DNA of 46,523 nt from DRWZ01 sp964601505 (lineage in GTDB: Bacteria > Calescibacteriota > Calescibacteriia > Calescibacteriales > Calescibacteriaceae): the NCBI GenBank assembly GCA_964601505.1, contig CAZRNR010000012.1:1-46523 (forward strand), given 5' to 3'. The notes beneath the pieces are model-generated. The model worked only from the letters and a program-made list of their open reading frames with translations, searched no databases and was not told the origin of the DNA. Each line of letters begins with the position of its first letter. Positions within the stretch are counted from its first letter, which is position 1. Of the stretch, positions 33,804 through 42,029 are shown piece by piece. Both the position numbers and the translations under genes were made by a program.

Positions 33804-35435
33804 ATGACAGACGCGGACTTCCCTGTTATCAAGTCAATGATAAAGACAAACTCTGAAGACTTTAAAGATTTTTATTCAAAGAATAAAGAAGTATGCGACA
33901 GATATAAGTCGCTCATAGAAGAAGTAAGGACTAAAAGAGACCAGGATGCTTTAGCTCTTCACAAACAGAGGGGAAAACTCTTTGTCTGGGAGAGGATAAA
34001 GAAACTGACGGATGATTTTTTAGAATTATCCCCATTGGCAGCATATGGTATGTATGAAAATCAAGTTCCTCAGGCGGGTATAATAACTGGCATAGGCAAG
34101 ATTTTAGATAATTATGTTGTTGTCGTTGCGAATGATGCAACTGTCAAAGGGGGGACTTATTTTCCGGAGACAGTAAAGAAACATCTGCGGGCTCAGGAGA
34201 TAGCGGAACAGAATTTTCTTCCTGCTATTTACCTTGTTGATTCCGGAGGTGCATTCTTGCCACTTCAGTCAGAGGTTTTTCCTGATAAAGATGACTTTGG
34301 GAGAATATTTTTCAATCAGGCAAAAATGAGTGCTAAAGGCATTCCTCAGATATCAGCTGTGATGGGGATGTGCACCGCAGGTGGAGCGTATGTCCCAGCA
34401 ATGAGTGATGAGTGCGTGATAGTCAAAGGCACAGGAACAATATATCTTGGCGGTCCTCCATTAGTCAAAGCTTCTACAGGAGAAGATGTGTCAGAGGAAG
34501 AGTTAGGCGGAGCGGTTATGCATTCCAGAGTATCTGGAGTCGTTGATCATCTCGCAGCAAATGATGAAGAAGCTATAAGAATCTTAAAAAGGATAGTTTC
34601 TACTTTGGGTGGTATATCCTCCTCACAAAGGATAAGAAAGAAAATAGGAGCTATTGATTCATTTGAGAATCCGGTTTATCCTCCAGATGAAGTTTTGGGA
34701 ATAATTCCACCTGATTTACGCAGACCTTTTGATATGAGAGAAGTTATAGCAAGGATTGTAGATGGTTCAAGATTTCTTGAGTTCAAGAAGGAATATGGTC
34801 AAACACTTGTTTGCGGATTTGCTCGTATAAAAGGGATTTTGTGTGGGATACTTGCAAACAATGGAGTTTTATTTTCTGAATCAGCATTAAAGGGGGCACA
34901 TTTCATTGAGCTTTGCAACCAGAGAAGAATTCCTCTCCTTTTCTTGCAGAACATAGCCGGATTTATGGTTGGAAAAAAGTATGAAGAAGGTGGGATTGTA
35001 AAACACGGAGCAAAGATGGTTCAAGCTGTTTCTACTGTATCTGTTCCTAAGATAACCGTCATCATAGGTGGATCACACGGAGCTGGAAACTACGCTATGG
35101 CTGGTAGAGCTTACGAACCTCGCTTCCTATTTATGTGGCCAACAGGCAGAATCTCTGTTATGGGAGCAAAACAAGCGGCTCTTGTTCTTATCACCGTGAA
35201 GAAAAACCAGCTCAAGAGACAAGAAAAAGAACTATCACAAGAAGAAGAACAAAAGATATACAAACAAATTTTTGAAAAATACGAACTTGAGGGATCGCCT
35301 CTTTACTCCTCGGCAAGACTCTGGGATGACGGTATTATATTCCCAGAAAACACAAGAGATGTTCTTGGAACTGTCCTTGAAGTCTCTATGAATAACATTG
35401 AAGATGAGATAAAATATCCGGTCTTCAGGATGTAA
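33804..35435 (+). CDS. Acyl-CoA carboxylase carboxyltransferase subunit (methylcrotonyl-CoA carboxylase beta type)
   Basis: 543 residues. The two crotonase-like halves are complete: VDSGGAFLPLQSEVFPDKDDFGRIFFNQAKMSAKGIPQI and GGSHGAGNYAMAGRAYEPRFLFMWPTGRISVMG are closest to MccB. Spacing and size fit MCC/geranyl-CoA carboxylase beta chains. The biotin carboxylase/BCCP subunit is absent from the window. In MCC it would act in leucine breakdown; in an asd-ilvH operon it may serve another acyl-CoA. Substrate is not proven. Confidence 0.88.
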   Translation: MTDADFPVIKSMIKTNSEDFKDFYSKNKEVCDRYKSLIEEVRTKRDQDALALHKQRGKLFVWERIKKLTDDFLELSPLAAYGMYENQVPQAGIITGIGKILDNYVVVVANDATVKGGTYFPETVKKHLRAQEIAEQNFLPAIYLVDSGGAFLPLQSEVFPDKDDFGRIFFNQAKMSAKGIPQISAVMGMCTAGGAYVPAMSDECVIVKGTGTIYLGGPPLVKASTGEDVSEEELGGAVMHSRVSGVVDHLAANDEEAIRILKRIVSTLGGISSSQRIRKKIGAIDSFENPVYPPDEVLGIIPPDLRRPFDMREVIARIVDGSRFLEFKKEYGQTLVCGFARIKGILCGILANNGVLFSESALKGAHFIELCNQRRIPLLFLQNIAGFMVGKKYEEGGIVKHGAKMVQAVSTVSVPKITVIIGGSHGAGNYAMAGRAYEPRFLFMWPTGRISVMGAKQAALVLITVKKNQLKRQEKELSQEEEQKIYKQIFEKYELEGSPLYSSARLWDDGIIFPENTRDVLGTVLEVSMNNIEDEIKYPVFRM

Positions 35436-35445
35436 TCTCATTCAC

Positions 35446-35925
35446 ATGAAAACATCAAGATATATTCTCATAATTTTTTTTTCCTTTTTTGGAGTTGGAT
35501 TCTTTCCTTTCGGTCAAGGAACATTAGCTTCCTTCATCACATGCATACTCTGTTATTCTTTTCAAAGCGATATTACAGACATCCTGACCGTCCCTCTTTT
35601 GGTTATATCCCTCATCCTTTCACCAAATATAAAAAAGATATGGCAAGAAAATGACCCGCACTATGTAGTTATAGATGAAGTTTCTGGAATGCTTATATCA
35701 GTTTTTCTCCTCCCAAAGACCCTCCCCGTTATCATCATATCTTTCCTCATCTTCAGATTCCTTGATATATCAAAGATTCCTCCGATTATCTTTTTTGATA
35801 GAATGAAATCTCCCTATGGAGTGATTCTTGACGACATCGTCGCCGGAATCATGACTAATATCTCTGTTAGGATTCTAATTTCTGCATTCCCAAATTTAGT
35901 TTTCTTTGATATTCTGGCCAAATAG
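35446..35925 (+). CDS. pgpA: Phosphatidylglycerophosphatase A
   Basis: 159 residues with four hydrophobic segments. GFFPFGQGTLAS at 18-29, VIDEVSG at 75-81, FRFLDISKIPP at 103-113 and LDDIVAG at 128-134 are the PgpA motifs with the acidic metal residues. It dephosphorylates phosphatidylglycerophosphate in the inner membrane for phosphatidylglycerol. Ten bp after the carboxylase gene; convergent with the FkbM gene 14 bp away. Confidence 0.9.
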   Translation: MKTSRYILIIFFSFFGVGFFPFGQGTLASFITCILCYSFQSDITDILTVPLLVISLILSPNIKKIWQENDPHYVVIDEVSGMLISVFLLPKTLPVIIISFLIFRFLDISKIPPIIFFDRMKSPYGVILDDIVAGIMTNISVRILISAFPNLVFFDILAK

Positions 35926-35939
35926 TTTTCCAAACAGAA

Positions 35940-36881
35940 TCACGATTTTTTCTTGAAACTGATTATTCCTATCCAAGGAATATATAGGTCAGCATACCTT
36001 ATAGCAAAACCGTATTTGTATAGCTTGGAGATCAAGCTTGAAGGAAAGCGATGATACTCAAGGATGATCTGCTCAACATTTTTCAGAACTTCTTCATCAA
36101 GATTTTTTATGATTTCAAATTCGCAACCTTCACAATCTATTTTTAATACACTTGGACTCCGAACTAAGGAACTGATTTTTTTAGAATCTGCAAAGTCATT
36201 GTATATTTCTACCTTATCACGGGAACCATTTAGAGATATATTCTCTTCAAGGAAATTAAAACTGTCTTTATCTGGTTCAAAGGCTATCACCTTTTTAGCT
36301 CCACGAGCTAAGAAGTAAATCACCGAATCTCCAATTGAAGCTCCTACATCAATGACAAACTTGTCCCGAACTTCAAGATCGGAGTATTGCTCTTCAAAAA
36401 ACACTTCAAAAATTCCATAAAGCATCCCAGAATTTGGCTTGATCTTGAAAAGGCAACCATCAACTTTACATAACACATACTGTTTATTAACTTCCTGAAA
36501 AGAAAAGCGGTGATGATACGGTATTAGGTTGTAAAATGTTTCAAGGAAAAGGTCAAATTCATCGCAAGAATCAAATGGAATGTATAAATTCTTACCTCCT
36601 ATAGACAATTCCAACCCAGATTTGAAGAAACGAGTGATTCCCTTTTTACTCAAGAGATATGCACTTGCCAGAGATTTGTAAATCTTGAAATTTTTAGAAT
36701 TGAGCATATCAGCTCTATCATCTTCCCCAAAATCTATACTAAAGCCATTCTTCAAATTTACCCTAACCTTCTTCTCAATGCCTATGAGGTATAGCAAAAA
36801 ATCATACCAATTATTGGTAGCTTGAGCTAAAAGGAAAAACTTCTGAAATACCTTTGCGATTTTTATCCTTGGAAAAATCAT
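35940..36881 (-). CDS. FkbM-family SAM-dependent methyltransferase
   Basis: 313 residues. The SAM-binding core is in the C-terminal half: DKFVIDVGASIGDSVIYFLARGAKKVIAFEPD, then NFLEENISLN, and SPSVLKIDCEGCEFEII is the FkbM signature. The first 150 residues are not recognisable. FkbM enzymes methylate sugars or polyketide-like groups; here a cell-surface sugar is plausible. The ATG overlaps the tmk stop (ATGA). Confidence 0.85.
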   Translation of the reverse strand: MIFPRIKIAKVFQKFFLLAQATNNWYDFLLYLIGIEKKVRVNLKNGFSIDFGEDDRADMLNSKNFKIYKSLASAYLLSKKGITRFFKSGLELSIGGKNLYIPFDSCDEFDLFLETFYNLIPYHHRFSFQEVNKQYVLCKVDGCLFKIKPNSGMLYGIFEVFFEEQYSDLEVRDKFVIDVGASIGDSVIYFLARGAKKVIAFEPDKDSFNFLEENISLNGSRDKVEIYNDFADSKKISSLVRSPSVLKIDCEGCEFEIIKNLDEEVLKNVEQIILEYHRFPSSLISKLYKYGFAIRYADLYIPWIGIISFKKKS

Positions 36882-37561
36882 TTGAATTTTTCTCTTGAAA
36901 ATTTATAAAGCTTATGTAAAACATCCCAGAAAACCGAAAAAACATCATCTGAAGCATTCACAAGTATGATGTTATCTGAAGATTGCGCAAGCTCTATGTA
37001 AAATTCTCTTACCCTTCTATGAAACTCTATGTCTTCTGACTCAAATCTATCTTTCTTTGTTTCATTCAATTCTGTTCTTTCCTTCAGCCTACTGAGTCCT
37101 ACTTCAGGTTGTATATCAAGGATAAATGTCAGCTCTGGTTCAACTCCACCAGTTGCAATGTAGCAAAGCATAGGCAAAGTCTCCTGCATCAGTCCCCTAC
37201 CTCTACCTTGATATGCAAGTGTTGAAGGGGTGAATCTATCGGTTATAACAACTATGCCCTTCCTCAAAGATGGTCTTATGACATCTACAACGAGTTCCCT
37301 TCTTGCTGAAAGGAACAAAAAAAGCTCACTTACTGGATCAATTCTGACATCTGATTTGAGAATTTTTCTTATTTTTTCCCCAAGAGGAGTGAAACCTGGA
37401 TCCCTGACAACCTTAACATCAAATCCACATTTTTTGAGAAATTTAGCGAGAAGTTTTGATTGCGTTGTTTTACCACAGCCCTCTATTCCCTCAAAGGCTA
37501 TAAACCTTGGTATGTCTTTAAGTGATCTTATTTTTTCAATCCACTGGCTATAGTCATTCAT
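36878..37561 (-). CDS. tmk: Thymidylate kinase
   Basis: 227 residues. P-loop GIEGCGKT at 25-32, the DPG-type motif VVRDPGFTPLGEKIR, and DRFTPSTLAYQGRGRG with the Arg-rich substrate loop are all present. Phosphorylates dTMP to dTDP. An N-terminal extension of about 18 residues (MNDYSQWIEKIRSLKDIP) precedes the usual start RFIAFEG. It is translationally coupled to the FkbM gene downstream. Confidence 0.93.
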   Translation of the reverse strand: MNDYSQWIEKIRSLKDIPRFIAFEGIEGCGKTTQSKLLAKFLKKCGFDVKVVRDPGFTPLGEKIRKILKSDVRIDPVSELFLFLSARRELVVDVIRPSLRKGIVVITDRFTPSTLAYQGRGRGLMQETLPMLCYIATGGVEPELTFILDIQPEVGLSRLKERTELNETKKDRFESEDIEFHRRVREFYIELAQSSDNIILVNASDDVFSVFWDVLHKLYKFSREKFK

Positions 37562-37591
37562 CTATTTAAAAGACATTAATTTATAATCTTA

Positions 37592-38062
37592 TTAACCTCT
37601 TACAACCCTTATTCCAAGGTATAACATGATTATTCCAAGGAAGAAGTTAATTCTTCCAATCCAGCTTGATATTTTTCTGTATGTAGAAGGATTTATTCCG
37701 GCCCTCATATCGTATATAGCCTTCTGGCCTATCCAAAAGTCATGAATCGCACTTAAGATTACTATTAGGAAGAATAGGTGAAACTTCCAGAAGATCAAAG
37801 AAGAAACTTCCATCCATTTTGATGGATAAAGATACCCTGTTCTAATGTATGAATTGAAATAACCGGTAATCAGGATAAGAGGGAAAATTATGCTCCATGT
37901 TATTCTACTGTATCTTTTGACCATCACTTCAAGCAAATTTGGGTAGTCTTGCTTTTTTGATATGGTGGGAACAAGTATAAATGATAGGAAAGAAGCTCCG
38001 CCAAGCCAAAAGATAACCGAGAATATATGAATAAAAACCGATACCAGGTAAATAAATCGCAT
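37592..38062 (-). CDS. CopD-like membrane protein
   Basis: 156 residues from ATG 38062; a TTG six bases upstream overlaps the secF stop and is less likely. Four TM segments are near 3-28, 48-72, 85-108 and 130-152. The opening VSVFIHIFSVIFWLGGASFLSFIL resembles the CopD/YebZ family with its membrane His followed by WxGG. Role in copper or haem handling is only by family resemblance. Directly downstream of secDF. Confidence 0.6.
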   Translation of the reverse strand: MRFIYLVSVFIHIFSVIFWLGGASFLSFILVPTISKKQDYPNLLEVMVKRYSRITWSIIFPLILITGYFNSYIRTGYLYPSKWMEVSSLIFWKFHLFFLIVILSAIHDFWIGQKAIYDMRAGINPSTYRKISSWIGRINFFLGIIMLYLGIRVVRG

Positions 38063-38064
38063 AG

Positions 38065-39234
38065 TCAATTCACCTTAGCGTACGTCGTTTGCTGAGCAGT
38101 TTGCTTTTGAGTTTCACCACGCCTCTTATGTTGAGAAAGATATATATCATAAGCTATCGCAGAACATATAAAAACAGAAGAATATGTTCCCACGATGATA
38201 CCGATTGTAAAAGTTATACCAAGATCTCTGAGAACCTCTCCTCCAAAGATAATAAGAGATACAGAAGGAAACAATGTTGTAAGTCCAGTTATAATGGTTC
38301 TTGGTAAAGTGCTTGTTATTGCTTTGTTTATCGTTTCAGATGTCCAAATACCTCTTGCAAATCTAAGCTTTTCTCTTATTCTATCAGCGACTATAACAGA
38401 GTCATTAACTGAATATCCAGCGAGTGTGAGTAATCCAGCTAAAGTAACAATAGACAATTCAATTCCGATGGACGATATTATTCCAAGTGTTATAACTATA
38501 TCGTGAATAAGTGCGAGAGTAGCTCCGATTGCAAACCTCCATTCAAATCTAAAAGATATATAGATGAATATCCCAAGAAGGCTCAAGACAAAAGCGAGAA
38601 TTCCCTTCTCCCTCAGCTCCCTCCCTATAATACTACCAACACTTTCTACCTTTATTATCTCAAAACCTCCAAGATCTTTTAACTTTTCCGAAATAATCTG
38701 AGCTGGGTCTTTCTTTAATCCTTCTTCAGTTCTTTCTCTCTCAACTATGTCTAATGGTAATTTTATCAGGAATCTATTTTCTCCAAGGTTCTGGATATAA
38801 GCTTCTGGAATAAGAGTTCTTAGGTCTTCTATATTTACAGATGATGATGTAATCTTAACATCTGCGGAAAAACCTCCTTTAAAATCAATACCAAGAGGCA
38901 CTTTACCAGAAAGAATAATGAATATAGAAAAGATAAATAGAATAGAAGATATGATATAACCAAATTTTCTTGCTTGCATAAACTTTATGATTTTTCCCTG
39001 TGGAAATACTGAAAAGAATTTGAGTGGTTGTGGCGTTATGATTTTCGTCTCCTTTTTGTCTTCTAAGGGTACTTTTTCTTCCTGAACTTCTTTTTTTTCT
39101 TTTCTCGCTATCTCTTGAATTTCCTTTTTTTCTTCAGGTGTTATGTCTTGCCTTTTTGCATCTTCAACCTTTTTTTCTCCTTCCTTGAATATTTTCTTTT
39201 TAAGTTTATCCTTTTCACCCATGGCTTTCTTCAT
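38065..39234 (-). CDS. secF: Protein translocase subunit SecF
   Basis: 389 residues. About 90 Lys/Glu-rich N-terminal residues precede the usual start (FGYIISSILFIFSIFII, TM1). GIDFKGGFSADV is the SecD/F motif, and TLAGYSVNDSVIVADRIRE is the conserved TM4 motif; six TM segments can be traced. It works with SecD to pull exported proteins into the periplasm using the proton gradient. The charged cytoplasmic extension is unusual. The ATG overlaps the secD stop. Confidence 0.95.
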   Translation of the reverse strand: MKKAMGEKDKLKKKIFKEGEKKVEDAKRQDITPEEKKEIQEIARKEKKEVQEEKVPLEDKKETKIITPQPLKFFSVFPQGKIIKFMQARKFGYIISSILFIFSIFIILSGKVPLGIDFKGGFSADVKITSSSVNIEDLRTLIPEAYIQNLGENRFLIKLPLDIVERERTEEGLKKDPAQIISEKLKDLGGFEIIKVESVGSIIGRELREKGILAFVLSLLGIFIYISFRFEWRFAIGATLALIHDIVITLGIISSIGIELSIVTLAGLLTLAGYSVNDSVIVADRIREKLRFARGIWTSETINKAITSTLPRTIITGLTTLFPSVSLIIFGGEVLRDLGITFTIGIIVGTYSSVFICSAIAYDIYLSQHKRRGETQKQTAQQTTYAKVN

Positions 39235-40841
39235 ATGCTAAATAATTTCCTTTTTAAAAGGAAATCAATTATAAATTTTGCAGCAAAGACGGAACCATAG
39301 AAAGCTCCAAGAATTCCAAGTGTTAGGTTTAAAGCGAAACCTCTAACAGGTCCCGTTCCGAACTGGAAGATAAATATTGCGGCTATAAGAGTTGTCATGT
39401 TTGCATCTATTATTGTTCCCATACCGAGCTTATATCCCACATCAATTGATGGTTTCAGTGAAAGACGTTTCAAGATTTCTTCTCTTATCCTTTCAAATAT
39501 TATTATATTGTTATCCACTGTCATTCCAATGGTAAGAGCTATAGCAGCGATTCCAGGAAGAGTTAAAGTTGCCCCAAACAGAGAAAGCATCCCGAATATA
39601 AAAAGGAGTGTGAAAAGAACTCCCACAATTGCAGCGAAACCAGACATTTTGTAATATAGGAGCATAAACAAGGTTACGACTGCAGCCCCAAATAGAGAAG
39701 CAAATAGTCCCTTTCTAATCGAGTCTTCTCCTAAGGAAGCACCGACAGTTCTTTCTTCTTCAAATTCCACTGGAGCTGGGAGCGCACCAGCACGCAAAAC
39801 AGCCGCAAGCTCCCTGGCATCTTCTATTGTAAATCTCCCCTCAATCGAAGCTACTCCACCCGCAATTCTCTCCCTTATAACTGGTGCTGAGAAAACCTTT
39901 CCTTCAAGAACAATAGCAAGCCTGCGCCCAACATTTTCTGATGTAAGCTTCTCAAAGATTTTCGCTCCCTCAGAGTTCAAGGATATAACAACATATGGCT
40001 CATTGGTGATAGAATTCATCCTAACCCTTGCATCCTTCAAATAAGCCCCTGTAAGCTGAGAAGATGGAGCTAAAACATATGTCCTGAAAATTCCTTCCTT
40101 CTCTCCCTTCCCGATCAAAACTGACTTCCCTTGAACATATTGAGTCAATGTTTCCACAAATCTTGCCAACTTCTCCAAATCTTTCTCATATGCCCAAAAA
40201 TACTGTATTTGATTCCCGCCAGCCATCTCCGCACTTTTATATACGCCCTCGGGAGGTGTTATTCCACCAAGGTAATCAGATGTATCTTCTACCAACCTGA
40301 ACTCAAGCAGAGCTGTCCTCCCTATAAGCTTTTTTGCTCTTTCGGGGTCAAGAACTCCCGGTAGCTGAACTACTATTCTGGACTTCCCAAACCTGAATAT
40401 CTGTGGTTCCGCCACCCCAAACTCATCTACCCTTGAAGATATGACTTGTAAGGCTTGAGATACGGATAGCTCCTCAATTTCTTTTTTATCACTTTCCCTC
40501 AAAGAGAAAACAGCATAGGTAGCGTCATCAAAAAACTCCTCTCCCTTATATTCAAATGACGGAAACTCTTTCTTGACAAATTCAATAAAATCTGTTATAT
40601 ACCCAACATAAATCTTTTCACCCTGAATCAAGACTGACTCCTGATTATATTTTTCCTTTAATTTTGAGAGTATTTCATATCCTACTTTATCAACATAGTT
40701 CTGGTATGCAAGATCTGTTCGGACATTGAGGAGAAAATATGAACCGCCCTTCAGGTCTAAGCCAAGCTTAATCCCCTTCCAAGCGAAAATAACAGCAAAG
40801 AAAACAGCTGAAATAAGAAGAAAAATTCCTCGCCAATTCAT
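39231..40841 (-). CDS. secD: Protein translocase subunit SecD
   Basis: 536 residues. KLGLDLKGGSYFLLNV is the N-terminal signature after TM1; the P1 periplasmic domain carries VSQALQVISSRVDEFGVAEP and VVQLPGVLDPERAKKLIG; TIGMTVDNNIIIFERIREE is the conserved membrane motif carrying the essential Asp. It forms the SecDF export motor in the inner membrane. An AGG ribosome-binding element is at a suitable distance. The repeat array begins about 35 bp upstream. Confidence 0.96.
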   Translation of the reverse strand: MNWRGIFLLISAVFFAVIFAWKGIKLGLDLKGGSYFLLNVRTDLAYQNYVDKVGYEILSKLKEKYNQESVLIQGEKIYVGYITDFIEFVKKEFPSFEYKGEEFFDDATYAVFSLRESDKKEIEELSVSQALQVISSRVDEFGVAEPQIFRFGKSRIVVQLPGVLDPERAKKLIGRTALLEFRLVEDTSDYLGGITPPEGVYKSAEMAGGNQIQYFWAYEKDLEKLARFVETLTQYVQGKSVLIGKGEKEGIFRTYVLAPSSQLTGAYLKDARVRMNSITNEPYVVISLNSEGAKIFEKLTSENVGRRLAIVLEGKVFSAPVIRERIAGGVASIEGRFTIEDARELAAVLRAGALPAPVEFEEERTVGASLGEDSIRKGLFASLFGAAVVTLFMLLYYKMSGFAAIVGVLFTLLFIFGMLSLFGATLTLPGIAAIALTIGMTVDNNIIIFERIREEILKRLSLKPSIDVGYKLGMGTIIDANMTTLIAAIFIFQFGTGPVRGFALNLTLGILGAFYGSVFAAKFIIDFLLKRKLFSI

Positions 40842-40875
40842 ATAACCTATGAATTTACGAAGACTGATTTTGTAT

Positions 40876-40910
40876 TTTCTTTTTGCCAGAAATTCTTATG
40901 ATCGTATTTT
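40876..40910 (+). repeat. Detached left copy of the 32-bp repeat
   Basis: Holds TTTGCCAGAAATTCTTATGATCG and ends in the left copy of ATCGTATTTT. It is separated from the rest of the array by element D. Removing D plus one ATCGTATTTT puts its GCC exactly 32 bp from the next copy's GCC. Confidence 0.85.
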
Positions 40911-41264
40911 GCTTTGTTGCAATCAAAGTCAAATTGCTGATTTATGCATTTTACTTTTCATATCCTAACACACTATCTTAAATGCTTGGTTTGATGGACA
41001 CAGAAAAGCAGATTTTCACGAGGCTGGAATACTCTATAGAAGTGATCAGGAACCTTTATAAAAGGATCAAAGGAGGATTTTATAATCTCCTGTGCTTTTA
41101 TGTAGGCCTTCAAATAAGCAACAAGGGATAGGGAATTTATAGGTATGCTTGCTTTTAGGAACATAAATCAACCTTTAGCTTTCCTCTTTGTTGCAGAATT
41201 ATCTCACTTTATTCAGAAAATTATATCACAAACTTCAAGAGTTTTTGATGAATGCAGCAAAGTA
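40911..41264 (+). mobile_element. TIR element copy D inserted in the repeat array
   Basis: 354 bp. The left end is GCTTTGTTGCAATCAAAGTC; the reverse complement of the right end reads TACTTTGCTGCATTCATCAA. It is flanked by identical 10-bp ATCGTATTTT (40901-40910 and 41265-41274), as a target duplication would be. The ends and blocks such as ATTTTACTTTTCATATCCT and ATATCACAAACTTCAAGAG match copies B and C. It holds about 190 bp of extra DNA with a 63-codon frame. No transposase is present, so it would be non-autonomous. Confidence 0.7.
40973..41164 (-). CDS. Possible small ORF inside element D
   Basis: 63 codons, ATG start, in the part of element D that copies B and C lack. The peptide (NSLSLVAYLKAYIKAQEII, then PDHFYRVFQPRENLLF) is not low-complexity and could be a piece of a captured gene. 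I recognise no family, no ribosome-binding site is evident, and chance is possible. Confidence 0.2.
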   Translation of the reverse strand: MFLKASIPINSLSLVAYLKAYIKAQEIIKSSFDPFIKVPDHFYRVFQPRENLLFCVHQTKHLR

Positions 41265-41494
41265 ATCGTATTTTCTTTTTGCCAGAAATTCTTATGATCG
41301 GATTTTCNNNNNNNNNNNNNNNNNNNNNNNNNNNNNNNNNNNNNNNNNNNNNNNNNNNNNNNNNNNNNNNNNNNNNNNNNNNNNNNNNNNNNNNNNNNNN
41401 NNNNNNNTGCCAGAAATTCTTATGATCGGATTTTCCTTTTGCCAGAAATTCTTATGATCGGATTTTCCTTTTGCCAGAAATTCTTATGATCGGA
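41265..41494 (+). repeat. 32-bp tandem repeat array downstream of rsmD (contains a gap)
   Basis: The unit gccagaaattcttatgatcg plus gattttcctttt recurs with GCC at 41281, 41409, 41441 and 41473. The two sides of the N run are 128 bp apart, four whole periods. On the minus strand the last copy contains the rsmD stop codon (CGATCATAA). There are no unique spacers, so it is not a CRISPR. With element D this fills the 642-bp interval between secD and rsmD. Confidence 0.92.
41308..41407. other. Scaffold gap (100 N) in the 32-bp array
   Basis: Exactly 100 N within the tandem array. The real number of repeat copies is unknown; the in-phase spacing across the gap may be chance or an estimated gap. 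Confidence 0.97.
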
Positions 41495-42029
41495 AGAAAA
41501 AATAAATCACAGAATCAGAATATATTCTTTTATCTGACGCTCCACCAAAAAACGAGTTCATGAGATTTATATCTTGAGCCATAGTTGATTTATGTCTTCT
41601 TATCACAAGGACTTTGTATGAACCGGCTATTTTCTCCATCAGATGATCACTCAATTTTTGCCGGAAAGGTGGATCAACAAAGACAACATCAAAAACACGA
41701 TCATTTTTTTGGAAAAAATTTTCTGCGTCAGTGCAAAAAATTTCTCCCCTACTTTCAATCCCAAGATCAACAAGGTTTTCAAGAATAGATTTACATAAAG
41801 TTTTAGACCTTTCAACAAAAATAACTTTCTCCGCTCCACGAGAAATTGCTTCTATCCCAAAGATCCCACTTCCACAAAAAACATCTGCAAAATAAAATCC
41901 TTTTATATCCCCCAGAATATCAAAAACTGCCTTCTTTATGTAGGAAGTAATTGGTCTAACATCTTTGAAGTCTGGAAACTTTATATATCTCCCCTTAAGG
42001 AACCCCCCATCTATTCTTAATATTCCCAC
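41484..42029 (-). CDS. rsmD: RsmD-type 16S rRNA (guanine-N2)-methyltransferase
   Basis: 181 residues from a GTG whose first base is the last base of the epimerase stop (TAGTG); the open frame runs further upstream but only inside the epimerase gene. LKGRYIKFP...VRPITSYIKKAVFDIL is the family opening, VFCGSGIFGIEAISRGAEKV the SAM site, VVFVDPPF the catalytic motif. It methylates G966 in 16S rRNA. The last two codons and stop (CGA TCA TAA) lie in the terminal copy of the 32-bp repeat. Confidence 0.88.
   Translation of the reverse strand: MGILRIDGGFLKGRYIKFPDFKDVRPITSYIKKAVFDILGDIKGFYFADVFCGSGIFGIEAISRGAEKVIFVERSKTLCKSILENLVDLGIESRGEIFCTDAENFFQKNDRVFDVVFVDPPFRQKLSDHLMEKIAGSYKVLVIRRHKSTMAQDINLMNSFFGGASDKRIYSDSVIYFFFRS

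Noticed and set aside
41265..41494. CRISPR array
   Set aside because: The 32-bp units are directly contiguous with no unique spacers, and no cas gene is in the window.
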